The notes: generated by a model not told the origin, from the letters alone. A DNA stretch of 10,432 bases from Bacillota bacterium (GCA_021848765.1 JAJZTU010000103.1:1-10432); one strand, 5' to 3'; shown: positions 1 through 6,563, numbered from the stretch's first letter. A program made the numbers and translations.

Positions 1-333
1 GGTCCCCAAAAAAGTGATGCCGACAATAACAATAAACTGCTTGATTTGCTAAGTGAAGTACCCAGGGAAAAACGGACGGCCAGGTTCCGCTGTGTCATAG
101 CTTTGGCTGCACCGGGAGGTAAGCCGGTTACAACTGATGGAACCTGTGAAGGAATCATCGGTTTTGAACCCAAAGGGGCAGGTGGCTTTGGCTATGATCC
201 CCTTTTTTATGTCCCCGAATTTGACCAGACCTTTGCTGAACTCAGCCTGGACATAAAAAATAAAATCAGCCACAGGGGAAAGGCCCTCATAAAAGCCAGG
301 GATATATTGAAGGAAATACTAGGGAAATATTGA
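1..333 (+). CDS. rdgB: XTP/dITP diphosphatase (RdgB/HAM1 family), 3' part only
   Basis: Hydrolyses non-canonical purine nucleoside triphosphates (XTP, dITP, ITP) to the monophosphate and pyrophosphate in the cytosol, which keeps deaminated purines out of DNA and RNA. The reading frame is open from the first base, so the start and roughly the first 90 residues (including the N-terminal phosphate-binding motif) lie outside the window; 110 residues remain of a family norm near 200. The family signatures of the C-terminal half are intact: a GKPVTTDG-like stretch, GGFGYDPLF (bases 184-207, substrate loop) and the near-terminal SHRG motif (268-279). The gene ends with TGA at 331-333, inside the second unit of a tandem repeat that continues into the intergenic region, so the last residues (DILKEILGKY) are partly repeat-encoded. 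In many clostridia rdgB sits beside rph and a YfcE-type phosphoesterase; the latter follows here. Family assignment is secure. Confidence 0.95.
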   Translation, partial: GPQKSDADNNNKLLDLLSEVPREKRTARFRCVIALAAPGGKPVTTDGTCEGIIGFEPKGAGGFGYDPLFYVPEFDQTFAELSLDIKNKISHRGKALIKARDILKEILGKY

Positions 334-417
334 GGTAAACGGTAGGAGTATATGAAGGAAATGGTAGGAATATATTGAGGCAAATGGTAGGGAGATATTG
401 AAGCAAATGCTAAGGTG
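304..417 (+). repeat. Five imperfect 22-23 bp tandem repeats across the rdgB stop codon
   Basis: Five units start with ATATTGA (ATATGA in the third) at 304, 327, 350, 372 and 395, each followed by a purine-rich part resembling GGCAAATGGTAGGGAG. Four units are 23 bp and the third is 22 bp. The first unit is coding sequence of rdgB, the TGA stop lies in the second, and the rest are intergenic. A degenerate extra unit may precede position 304 (AAAGCCAGGGAT). No CRISPR-like spacers are present. It looks like local duplication of the 3' end of rdgB; no function can be read from it. Confidence 0.85.
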
Positions 418-444
418 TGCGTATTGGGATTGGGGTGACTACCG

Positions 445-918
445 TTGCGGATAGGGGTAATTAGCGATACCCATGGGGTGAGGGAGAGAGCCAAGGCTGC
501 TGTGGAACGCATGGGTCCGGTGGATTTACTGCTGCATGCCGGTGACCACTTTGATGATGCAATATTCCTAAGTAATTTTTTTGCATTTCCAATTATAGGA
601 GTCCGGGGCAATTGTGATTTTGCCGGCCCTGCTGAGGAATTAGTCGATGCTGATGGGATTAAAATATTGCTGACTCACGGTCACCAGTATGGGGTGAAGC
701 GAGCCTTGCAAAGCCTGGCCTATCGCGCTGAGGAATCGGAGGCAAAGGTAGTGGTTTTCGGGCATACTCATGAACCCGAAATTGAGTGGGCCCACGACAT
801 CCTGCTCTTTAATCCCGGAAGTACGGCCAGACCGCGGGGAGTTAGCAATCACCCAACCTTTGGGATTATTAATATTGCAGCAGGGATAATTAAACCTTAT
901 ATCGGGCAGCTGGAATAA
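445..918 (+). CDS. YfcE/MJ0936-type metallophosphoesterase
   Basis: Calcineurin-like phosphoesterase of the small YfcE family (about 155-185 residues; 157 here), cytosolic and binuclear-metal dependent. Relatives hydrolyse phosphodiesters in vitro, but the physiological substrate is mostly unknown. All metal-site motifs are visible: D8-x-H10 in ISDTHG, GD at 33-34 in HAGDHFDD, GNCD with N56, TH at 77-78 in LLTHGH, GHTH at 106-109, and the terminal NPGS at 123-126. The start is TTG at 445, chosen because GGGGTGA (432-438) gives a correctly spaced ribosome binding site and because the protein then begins directly with the first beta strand (MRIGVISDTHG). The gap from rdgB is 111 bp and mostly tandem repeat; I saw no convincing promoter there, so co-transcription with rdgB is likely. 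A weak hairpin follows the stop. The family call is strong; no specific substrate can be inferred. Confidence 0.93.
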   Translation: MRIGVISDTHGVRERAKAAVERMGPVDLLLHAGDHFDDAIFLSNFFAFPIIGVRGNCDFAGPAEELVDADGIKILLTHGHQYGVKRALQSLAYRAEESEAKVVVFGHTHEPEIEWAHDILLFNPGSTARPRGVSNHPTFGIINIAAGIIKPYIGQLE

Positions 919-963
919 GCTTTTACCATCGAAAAAATGGTAAAGACGTCAATTTATTCTCTC

Positions 964-992
964 TTGACGGCAAAATGATTTTAAGTTATACT
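964..992 (+). promoter_or_regulatory. Sigma-A-type promoter of the tRNA operon
   Basis: TTGACG (964-969) and TATACT (987-992) are separated by 17 bp, each one mismatch from consensus. Transcription would start near 999-1000, about 10 bases before tRNA-Pro. Strong match and strong context. Confidence 0.85.
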
Positions 993-1009
993 AGTCATTG
1001 TCAGTTGGG

Positions 1010-1086
1010 CGGGATGTAGCGCAGCTTGGTAGCGCACTTGGCTTGGGACCAAGGGGTCGGGGGTTCAAATCCCTCCATCCCGACCA
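1010..1086 (+). tRNA. tRNA-Pro (anticodon UGG)
   Basis: Complete cloverleaf. The 7-bp acceptor CGGGATG pairs with CATCCCG (1076-1082). The anticodon stem CTTGG/CCAAG (1037-1041/1049-1053) encloses the loop CTTGGGA, with anticodon TGG at 1044-1046, which reads CCN proline codons. The T loop carries GTTCAAATC, the discriminator is A1083, and CCA is encoded (1084-1086). It is the first gene of a Pro-His-Leu operon behind a near-consensus promoter. Length 77 including CCA. Confidence 0.97.
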
Positions 1087-1101
1087 TGAAAATTACAATG
1101 T

Positions 1102-1179
1102 GGTGGCTGTCGCCAAGCTGGTTAAGGCACAGGATTGTGGCTCCTGCATGCGTGGGTTCGAATCCCATCAGTCACCCCA
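1102..1179 (+). tRNA. tRNA-His (anticodon GUG)
   Basis: The acceptor has 8 bp, GGTGGCTG against CAGTCACC (1169-1176). This includes the extra G at position -1 (base 1102) paired with C73, the identity element of bacterial tRNA-His. The anticodon stem CAGGA/TCCTG (1130-1134/1142-1146) encloses TTGTGGC with GTG at 1137-1139. The T loop is GTTCGAATC and CCA is encoded at 1177-1179. It lies 15 bases after tRNA-Pro and is surely co-transcribed. Confidence 0.97.
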
Positions 1180-1192
1180 ATTAACCTCATAT

Positions 1193-1275
1193 GCGGCAGT
1201 GGCGGAATTGGCAGACGCACTGGATTTAGGTTCCAGCGGGAAACCGTGGGGGTTCAAGTCCCTTCTGCCGCACCA
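1193..1275 (+). tRNA. tRNA-Leu (anticodon UAG)
   Basis: Class II tRNA of 83 bases. The acceptor GCGGCAG pairs with CTGCCGC, the discriminator is A1272, and CCA is encoded at 1273-1275. The anticodon stem CTGGA/TCCAG (1220-1224/1232-1236) encloses TTTAGGT with TAG at 1227-1229, which reads CUN leucine codons. A variable arm (about 1237-1249) precedes the T arm with GTTCAAGTC. Last gene of the tRNA operon; a terminator follows 8 bases downstream. Confidence 0.96.
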
Positions 1276-1283
1276 GGAAAACC

Positions 1284-1308
1284 AAGCTGGAGCAGTCTGG
1301 CTTTTTTT
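1284..1308 (+). terminator. Intrinsic terminator of the tRNA operon
   Basis: AAGCTGGA (1284-1291) pairs with TCTGGCTT (1296-1303) over 8 bp, two of them G-U, around a GCAG loop, and runs into seven T residues (1302-1308). Placement directly after tRNA-Leu fits rho-independent termination. Confidence 0.75.
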
Positions 1309-1309
1309 C

Positions 1310-1339
1310 ATTTGCAGGAATTAATTAATTCCTGCAAAT
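1310..1339. repeat. Perfect 30-bp palindrome between tRNA operon and tig
   Basis: The left half ATTTGCAGGAATTAA (1310-1324) is followed without spacer by its exact reverse complement TTAATTCCTGCAAAT (1325-1339). It begins one base after the T run of the tRNA terminator and lies about 50 bp before the tig -35 element. As RNA it would fold into a long AU-rich hairpin, but it has no T tract of its own on the + strand. It could be a back-up transcription barrier, an operator for a dimeric regulator, or a terminator for reverse-strand transcripts, which would run into A residues on the sense copy (T1302-1308). Only the symmetry is certain. Confidence 0.9.
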
Positions 1340-1390
1340 ATAAGCGTGACTAAGGTATTCTTTATTTTGCGGAAAAATTGTCCGAAATAT

Positions 1391-1419
1391 TTGCACCAGT
1401 TCTTCAGATGTTGTAGAAT
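1391..1419 (+). promoter_or_regulatory. Sigma-A-type promoter of tig-clpP-clpX
   Basis: TTGCAC (1391-1396) and TAGAAT (1414-1419) are 17 bp apart. Transcription would begin near 1426 and give a leader of about 100 bases before trigger factor. No heat-shock operator (HrcA CIRCE or CtsR box) is visible around it. Confidence 0.7.
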
Positions 1420-1471
1420 AAGAGTATGTTATGAACCGCCCTATTATGGGTTAAACTGTAAGGGTGATTTG

Positions 1472-1524
1472 CTTAAGTTTTTGTTAAAACTTAAGAGCGA
1501 AACATACATAGTCTTAAGGGGGAG
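1472..1524 (+). promoter_or_regulatory. Leader hairpin and ribosome binding site of tig
   Basis: CTTAAGTTTT (1472-1481) and AAAACTTAAG (1486-1495) form a perfect 10-bp stem with a TGTT loop, ending 20 bases before the Shine-Dalgarno sequence AAGGGGGAG (1516-1524). A third CTTAAG at 1513-1518 overlaps that sequence and, being self-complementary, could pair with either arm. A regulatory role is inference; the stem itself is plain. It is not a terminator, since no T run follows. Confidence 0.55.
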
Positions 1525-1528
1525 CATG

Positions 1529-2818
1529 ATGAAGGCAAAGGCAGAAAAAATTGAAAAGAACACAGTAGTCTTAGAGATTGAAGTTGAACCCGAAAAATTG
1601 AACCAAAGTTTGGATAAAGCTTACCGCAAGCTGGTGAAAAAGGCTAATATCCCTGGCTTCCGTAAGGGTAAAGCCCCCAGGGCACTATTAGAAAGATTCT
1701 ACGGAAAAGAGTACCTTATGGATGAGGCCCTGGACAACCTGCTGCCGGATGTTTATGTTGAGGCTGTTCAGGAAACCGAAATTGAGCCTATCGACCGTCC
1801 TCAAGTGGAGCTTGTCCAGGCAGAAGAGGGCAAGCCTCTGATCATCAAGGCAAAAGTTGAAGTTAAACCCGAAGTGATTTTGGGCGAATATACAGGTTTG
1901 GAAGTAGAAAACCCCTCGGCTGATATTAACGATGCAGACGTAGATGCTGAACTGGGTAAGCTCCAGCAGCGCCACGCCAAGGTTAATACCCTTGATGAGG
2001 GCGAAGTTGAACAGGGTGATGTTGCCGTAATAGATTTTGAAGGCTTTGTTGACGGAGAAGCTTTCCCGGGCGGCAAGGGTGAGAATTACCCCTTAGAAAT
2101 TGGTTCGGGATCATTTATTCCCGGTTTTGAAGAGCAAGTGATTGGCGCCAAGGTTGGTGAAGAAAGGGATGTTAATGTTACCTTCCCAGAGGAATACCAC
2201 AGCGCCGAGCTGGCCGGCAAGGCAGCTGTATTCAAAGTTAAGGTCAACAGCATTCGCCGGAAGGAACTCCTGCCTGTAGACGACGAGTTCGCTAAGGACG
2301 TAAGTGAGTTCGATACCCTGGAGGAATTAAAAACAGACATCCGGAATAGACTAAAGGAAACAGCCGGGAAGAAGGCAGAAATTGCTGTTAAAGAACAGTT
2401 GATTCAAAAAGCTGTGGAAAACGCAACTGTGGAGATTCCGGCGGTAATGGTTGATACCAGGTTAAATGTAATGCTTAATGACATGGCCCAGCGCCTCCAG
2501 CGCCAAGGCATCTCCTTTGAGGATTACCTTAGGTTTACCGGCGCCGATATCGATGCAGTCCGTACCGACCTGAAGCCTGAAGCTGAGAAGAGTGTGCGTT
2601 CTGATTTGGTACTGGAAGCTATTGCCCGTAAAGAGCAGATTGATGCCACAGATGAGGACGTCAACGCCGAGTTGGAAAAGATGGCTGAACAATACAAACA
2701 GGATGTTTCCACCCTGCGGGCTGCTTTGGAAACCCAGGGTAACATTGACAGTTTGAAAAACAGCATTGCCTTCCAAAAGACCATCCAGTTCCTGATAGAT
2801 AATGCTAAACTGGCTTAA
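1529..2818 (+). CDS. tig: Trigger factor, ribosome-associated chaperone and prolyl isomerase
   Basis: Trigger factor docks at the ribosomal exit tunnel (protein L23) and shields nascent chains in the cytosol; it also has peptidyl-prolyl cis/trans isomerase activity. The ribosome-docking signature GFRKGKAPR occupies residues 43-51, exactly where the family has it. An FKBP-type domain follows at about 160-245 (GDVAVIDFEG, then YPLEIGSGSFIPGFE), and the long helical C-terminal arms fill the rest. From ATG 1529 the protein has 429 residues, the family's normal size. The frame is open back to 1346, but that region holds the promoter and leader and resembles no trigger factor. ATG 1526 and ATG 1529 are adjacent; the second gives better spacing from AAGGGGG (1516-1522). 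clpP starts 57 bp after the stop with no evident terminator or promoter, so tig, clpP and clpX probably form one operon, as in many bacteria. Confidence 0.97.
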   Translation: MKAKAEKIEKNTVVLEIEVEPEKLNQSLDKAYRKLVKKANIPGFRKGKAPRALLERFYGKEYLMDEALDNLLPDVYVEAVQETEIEPIDRPQVELVQAEEGKPLIIKAKVEVKPEVILGEYTGLEVENPSADINDADVDAELGKLQQRHAKVNTLDEGEVEQGDVAVIDFEGFVDGEAFPGGKGENYPLEIGSGSFIPGFEEQVIGAKVGEERDVNVTFPEEYHSAELAGKAAVFKVKVNSIRRKELLPVDDEFAKDVSEFDTLEELKTDIRNRLKETAGKKAEIAVKEQLIQKAVENATVEIPAVMVDTRLNVMLNDMAQRLQRQGISFEDYLRFTGADIDAVRTDLKPEAEKSVRSDLVLEAIARKEQIDATDEDVNAELEKMAEQYKQDVSTLRAALETQGNIDSLKNSIAFQKTIQFLIDNAKLA

Positions 2819-2875
2819 GCAAAGATAAAATTCCGTAGTTTAATCCAATTCTTTAGAAATGAGGTGATGCTGGAG

Positions 2876-3460
2876 ATGACTCTAGTCCCTATGGTAGTAG
2901 AGCAGACCAATCGTGGAGAACGGGCCTATGACATTTACTCCAGACTGCTTAAAGACCGTATAATCTTCATTGGGGGCCCAATTGACGATCATGTAGCCAA
3001 CCTGGTAATTGCCCAGTTATTATTCCTGGAAGCGGAAGACCCTGATAAGGATATTCAACTCTATATCAATTCCCCTGGTGGTGTTGTAACCGCAGGGATG
3101 GCTATCTATGATACCATGCAATATATCAAGTCCGATGTTTCGACCATTTGTTTAGGACAGGCGGCTAGTATGGGATCCTTCCTGCTTGCTGCCGGCGCCA
3201 AAGGTAAACGTTATTCCTTACCCTTTGCCCGCATCATGATTCATCAACCTCTTGGAGGAGTTCAAGGTCAGGCCACTGAAATCGAAATCCATGCCAAGGA
3301 AATTCTACGGATGAAGAAGGAACTAAACAACCTGTTGTCAAAGCATACCGGTCAGCCGCTAGAGCGAGTAGAACAAGATACCGAACGTGATTTCTTTATG
3401 TCCGCAGAGGAAGCCAAAGCATATGGTATCATCGATGAGGTGATTTTTAGTAGGAAGTAA
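2876..3460 (+). CDS. clpP: ATP-dependent Clp protease proteolytic subunit ClpP
   Basis: Serine peptidase that assembles into a barrel of two heptameric rings and degrades proteins fed by ClpX, or by other Clp ATPases encoded elsewhere. From ATG 2876 it has 194 residues, the usual length. The catalytic triad is visible: S98 in QAASMGS, H123 in MIHQP and D172 in ERDFFM; the strand and glycine motif INSPGG is at 64-69. Three in-frame starts occur close together (GTG 2864, ATG 2867, ATG 2876). I chose the last because GAGGTGA (2861-2867) is then spaced 8 bases from the start, whereas it would overlap or abut the others, and because the protein then begins MTLVPMVVEQT, the typical Firmicute N-terminus that enters the axial pore. 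clpX follows after 20 bp. Nothing suggests an inactive or secondary ClpP. Confidence 0.98.
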   Translation: MTLVPMVVEQTNRGERAYDIYSRLLKDRIIFIGGPIDDHVANLVIAQLLFLEAEDPDKDIQLYINSPGGVVTAGMAIYDTMQYIKSDVSTICLGQAASMGSFLLAAGAKGKRYSLPFARIMIHQPLGGVQGQATEIEIHAKEILRMKKELNNLLSKHTGQPLERVEQDTERDFFMSAEEAKAYGIIDEVIFSRK

Positions 3461-3480
3461 GGGATCTAAGAGGTGATATA

Positions 3481-4737
3481 ATGTACAAATACGATGACAA
3501 GGGTCAGTTGAAATGTTCCTTTTGCGGCAAGGTACAGGATCAGGTGAAAAAGTTAGTAGCCGGGCCGGGTGTGTACATCTGTGATGAGTGTATTGAGCTT
3601 TGCAACGAAATCATTGAAGAGGAGCTCAATGACGAAGTAGGTCTGGATATGGGGGAAATTCCCAAGCCCAAAGAAATTAAGGCAATATTGGACCAGTATG
3701 TCATTGGCCAGGAACAGGCTAAGAAAGCCATGTCGGTAGCGGTTTTCAACCACTACAAGCGCATTAACCTGGGGGGCAAAGTTGATGATGTAGAGCTTCA
3801 AAAGAGCAATATCGTTATGCTGGGCCCCACCGGCAGTGGTAAAACCTTATTGGCCCAGACCTTGGCCAGGTTATTAAATGTTCCCTTTGCCATTGCTGAT
3901 GCCACTTCCTTGACGGAAGCCGGGTATGTGGGAGAGGATGTGGAAAATATCCTGCTCAAACTTATCCAGGCAGCAGATTATGATGTGGAAAAGGCAGAAA
4001 AGGGTATTGTTTATATTGACGAGATTGACAAAATTGCCAGAAAGTCAGAGAATCCTTCGATTACCAGGGACGTTTCCGGTGAAGGTGTACAGCAGGCCCT
4101 TTTAAAGATTTTAGAGGGCACTGTGGCCAGTGTACCTCCCCAAGGAGGCCGGAAACATCCTCATCAGGAATTTATCCAGTTGGATACCACTAATATCCTT
4201 TTCATCTGCGGTGGCGCCTTTGACGGAGTTGACAAGATCATCCAGAACCGTACCGGCAAAAAGGTAATGGGCTTTGGAGCCGAAATTCAGTCCAAACAGG
4301 AAAAGAAAATCGGCGATATTTTAAAGAACATTTTGCCGGAGGACCTGCTTAAGTATGGTCTCATCCCCGAATTTGTAGGGCGTCTGCCGGTCATCGTAAC
4401 TCTTGATGCCCTGGATGAAGAAGCGTTGGTGCGGATTTTGACCGAGCCCAAGAACGCTCTCACCAAGCAGTATGAGAAGCTTTTTGAATTGGATGGCGTG
4501 ACTTTGGAGTTCCAGGAAGGCGCCTTAAAAGCAGTGGCCAAGGAGGCTCTGAAGCGCAATACAGGCGCCCGGGGCTTGCGGGCCATTATTGAAGATGTCA
4601 TGCTGGAAATTATGTATGATATCCCCTCACGGGATGATATCACCAAGGTAATTATCACTGAGGATTGCATTCAGAAAAAAGAAATGCCTCTTGTGGTTTC
4701 ATCTGAGAAGAAAAAGAAGAAAAAAGAAGGCGCTTAA
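3481..4737 (+). CDS. clpX: ClpX, AAA+ unfoldase of the ClpXP protease
   Basis: Hexameric ATPase that recognises degrons such as the ssrA tag, unfolds substrates and threads them into ClpP. The protein has 418 residues, the normal length. The N-terminal zinc-binding domain has cysteines C12, C15, C34 and C37. Walker A GPTGSGKT is at 115-122, the pore loop GYVG at 148-151, Walker B with D180-E181 in VYIDEID, and the sensor-2 motif GARGLR near the C-terminus. The ClpP-docking loop reads MGF rather than the usual IGF, a conservative change; it is followed by a normal GAEI. The C-terminus ends in a run of six lysines plus EGA. ATG 3481 is preceded by AAGAGGTGAT at 3468-3477, a strong ribosome binding site. 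It is translated right after clpP, supporting a 1:1 partnership, and the operon ends at the terminator just downstream. Confidence 0.98.
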   Translation: MYKYDDKGQLKCSFCGKVQDQVKKLVAGPGVYICDECIELCNEIIEEELNDEVGLDMGEIPKPKEIKAILDQYVIGQEQAKKAMSVAVFNHYKRINLGGKVDDVELQKSNIVMLGPTGSGKTLLAQTLARLLNVPFAIADATSLTEAGYVGEDVENILLKLIQAADYDVEKAEKGIVYIDEIDKIARKSENPSITRDVSGEGVQQALLKILEGTVASVPPQGGRKHPHQEFIQLDTTNILFICGGAFDGVDKIIQNRTGKKVMGFGAEIQSKQEKKIGDILKNILPEDLLKYGLIPEFVGRLPVIVTLDALDEEALVRILTEPKNALTKQYEKLFELDGVTLEFQEGALKAVAKEALKRNTGARGLRAIIEDVMLEIMYDIPSRDDITKVIITEDCIQKKEMPLVVSSEKKKKKKEGA

Positions 4738-4754
4738 TGTAAAGGGCCGCCACC

Positions 4755-4784
4755 AAGACCTGGAAAACGTTTCCGGGTCTTTTT
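4755..4784 (+). terminator. Intrinsic terminator after clpX
   Basis: AAGACCTGGAAA (4755-4766) pairs over 12 bp with TTTCCGGGTCTT (4770-4781), one pair being G-U, around an ACG loop, and continues into T residues up to 4784. It starts 17 bases after the clpX stop and ends the tig-clpP-clpX transcript. Confidence 0.9.
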
Positions 4785-4789
4785 CTGTT

Positions 4790-4819
4790 GTTTGAATTAC
4801 TCGGTATTTGGTAACAATA
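4790..4819 (+). promoter_or_regulatory. Candidate forespore (sigma-F-like) promoter of lonB
   Basis: GGTAACAATA (4810-4819) fits the -10 pattern I recall for Bacillus sigma-F, GGnnAnAHTR, at every defined position. GTTTG (4790-4794) matches four of five positions of GYWTA at a 15-bp spacing. I found no good sigma-A pair in the same gap. In Bacillus subtilis lonB is known to be forespore-expressed. The fit is suggestive, but such degenerate patterns also occur by chance. Confidence 0.45.
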
Positions 4820-4830
4820 AAGAGTGAATA

Positions 4831-4844
4831 TGGTCTCTTGACCA
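4831..4844. promoter_or_regulatory. Inverted repeat next to the lonB ribosome binding site
   Basis: TGGTC (4831-4835) and GACCA (4840-4844) are separated by four bases and lie six bases before GGAGG (4851-4855), the lonB ribosome binding site. It lies downstream of the candidate promoter and could be an operator or a small leader hairpin. It is short enough to be chance. Confidence 0.3.
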
Positions 4845-4863
4845 ACACACGGAGGTACAGATA

Positions 4864-6558
4864 ATGGGTGAATTTGCCTCAGGAATCGGTGGCCTTTTAG
4901 GCATGATTCAGGTTTTCTTTGCCGTCATCATCGGGATGTATTTTTGGAACCTGTTAAAGGCTCAACAGGGTAACAAAACTGCCGTGCAACGCGAGTCCCG
5001 TAAAGAAATGGAGAAACTACAACAGTTGCGCCGGATATCCCTTACAGAGCCCTTGGCTGAGAAGACCAGACCTACGACCTTCCAGGAGATTATCGGCCAG
5101 GAAGAAGGATTGAAAGCCTTACGCGCCGCTATATGTGGTCCCAATCCCCAGCACGTAATTATTTACGGCCCTCCTGGGGTAGGGAAAACTGCGGCGGCGC
5201 GTATTGTTTTAGAAGAAGCCAAGAAGAATCCCTATTCCCCTTTTGAGGTTGCGGCAAAGTTCGTAGAGATTGATGCCACTACCGCCAGATTCGATGAGCG
5301 CGGAATTGCCGATCCCCTGATTGGCTCGGTCCATGACCCCATTTACCAGGGGGCAGGCCCCTTAGGTATGGCAGGAGTGCCCCAGCCCAAGTCCGGAGCG
5401 GTAACTAAGGCCCACGGTGGAATGCTGTTCATCGATGAGATCGGTGAACTGCACCCTGTACAGATGAACAAGCTGCTGAAGGTTCTGGAAGACCGCAAAG
5501 TGTTTCTGGAAAGCGCTTACTATAGCTCTGAGGATACCAATATACCTTCCCATATCCATGATATCTTTCAGAACGGCCTTCCGGCAGATTTCCGCCTGGT
5601 TGGAGCTACCACCAGAATGGCCCATGAAATTCCCCCGGCAATCAGGTCCCGCTGCCTGGAAGTGTTTTTTCGCTCCCTGCTGCCGGATGAGATAGGGATA
5701 ATTGCTGCCAATGCCTCTGCGAAAATCAATTTCCCCATGGAAGATGGGGCGGTAGAGGTTATTGAAAAATATGCCACCAATGGAAGGGAAGCGGTTAATA
5801 TCGTTCAGATTGCCGCCGGAATCACTTTGACGGACGGAAGGGCAACTATCCGCATAGCTGATGTGGAATGGGTAGTTAACAGCGGTCAATACAGTCCCAG
5901 GCCGGAAAGGAAGATTCCCCCCACTCCTCAGGTTGGTGTGGTTAACGGCCTTGCTGTTTATGGACCGAGTATGGGAACCCTGATTGAGGTAGAGGTCGGG
6001 GTAATACCGGTAGACAAGGGTAAAGGACGGATTACGGTAACCGGGGTAGTCGAAGAGGAAGAACTGGGCGGGGGCGGTAAAACTATTCGCAGAAAGAGCA
6101 TGGCCAAGGGTTCGGTGGACAATGTTTTAACCGTGCTGCGGCGCCAGCTTAAAGTGGATCCTGCTGACTTCGATATCCATGTTAATTTCCCGGGTGGAAC
6201 ACCTATTGATGGCCCTTCGGCCGGGGTCACCATTGCCACAGCTATTTACTCGGCGATCACCGGAATTCCGGTAGATAACCGGGTAGCCATGACGGGTGAA
6301 GTTTCCATTCAAGGCATGGTTAAGCCTGTAGGTGGTGTGGTAACTAAAGTAGAAGCAGCACGGCAGGCCGGTGTAACTAAGGTATTCATCCCCAGGGAAA
6401 ACTACCAGAGGATTTTTGCTGATCTGCAGGGGATAGAGGTAGTTCCGGTGGACCGGGTGGATGAGGTAATAACCGGTGCACTCCTTGGGGCCGAACCGGT
6501 TCCCGAGGTCACCAACGTGCCTCAACCCCAGGAAATTCTAACTGCTCTGCAGGTATAA
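4864..6558 (+). CDS. lonB: LonB, membrane-anchored sporulation-type Lon protease
   Basis: ATP-dependent serine protease with an AAA+ module and a Lon catalytic domain but without the large N-terminal substrate domain of LonA. The 564 residues match the Bacillus LonB type (about 550). A single hydrophobic segment at about residues 8-31 (GGLLGMIQVFFAVIIGMYF), followed by a basic stretch, should anchor it in the membrane with the enzyme in the cytosol. Walker A GPPGVGKT is at 102-109 and Walker B D191-E192 in MLFIDEIGEL. The Ser-Lys dyad is S452 in DGPSAG and K495 in VVTKVEAA; their 43-residue distance is that of E. coli Lon S679/K722. ATG 4864 follows GGAGG with 8-base spacing. It stands between terminators, so it is a separate transcription unit beside lon. 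In B. subtilis LonB is made in the forespore and is likewise next to lonA; the same role is inferred here. Confidence 0.95.
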   Translation: MGEFASGIGGLLGMIQVFFAVIIGMYFWNLLKAQQGNKTAVQRESRKEMEKLQQLRRISLTEPLAEKTRPTTFQEIIGQEEGLKALRAAICGPNPQHVIIYGPPGVGKTAAARIVLEEAKKNPYSPFEVAAKFVEIDATTARFDERGIADPLIGSVHDPIYQGAGPLGMAGVPQPKSGAVTKAHGGMLFIDEIGELHPVQMNKLLKVLEDRKVFLESAYYSSEDTNIPSHIHDIFQNGLPADFRLVGATTRMAHEIPPAIRSRCLEVFFRSLLPDEIGIIAANASAKINFPMEDGAVEVIEKYATNGREAVNIVQIAAGITLTDGRATIRIADVEWVVNSGQYSPRPERKIPPTPQVGVVNGLAVYGPSMGTLIEVEVGVIPVDKGKGRITVTGVVEEEELGGGGKTIRRKSMAKGSVDNVLTVLRRQLKVDPADFDIHVNFPGGTPIDGPSAGVTIATAIYSAITGIPVDNRVAMTGEVSIQGMVKPVGGVVTKVEAARQAGVTKVFIPRENYQRIFADLQGIEVVPVDRVDEVITGALLGAEPVPEVTNVPQPQEILTALQV

Positions 6559-6563
6559 TACGC

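Noticed and set aside
304..417. Tandem repeats as a CRISPR array
   Set aside because: Units are contiguous and imperfect, with no unique spacers of constant length and no cas gene nearby.
207..611. Reverse-strand frame of 134 codons with repetitive LPQY/ISF peptide
   Set aside because: The periodic peptide is only the tandem repeat read backwards, and both flanks are antisense to real genes.
922..944. Hairpin TTTACCAT/ATGGTAAA after the phosphoesterase gene as a terminator
   Set aside because: The 8-bp stem is AT-rich and is followed by GACGTC rather than a T run, so termination is not supported.
998..1353. Two + strand open frames of 108 and 72 codons
   Set aside because: They run through the three tRNA genes and the terminator; their peptides are the typical by-product of translating tRNA sequence.
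1340..1525. CtsR or CIRCE heat-shock operators upstream of tig, lonB or lon
   Set aside because: I looked for GGTCAAA direct heptads and TTAGCACTC-N9-GAGTGCTAA in all three control regions and saw neither.
1346..1528. 61-codon N-terminal extension of trigger factor
   Set aside because: It covers the promoter and leader, has no ribosome binding site at 1346, and the family's N-terminus begins at 1529.
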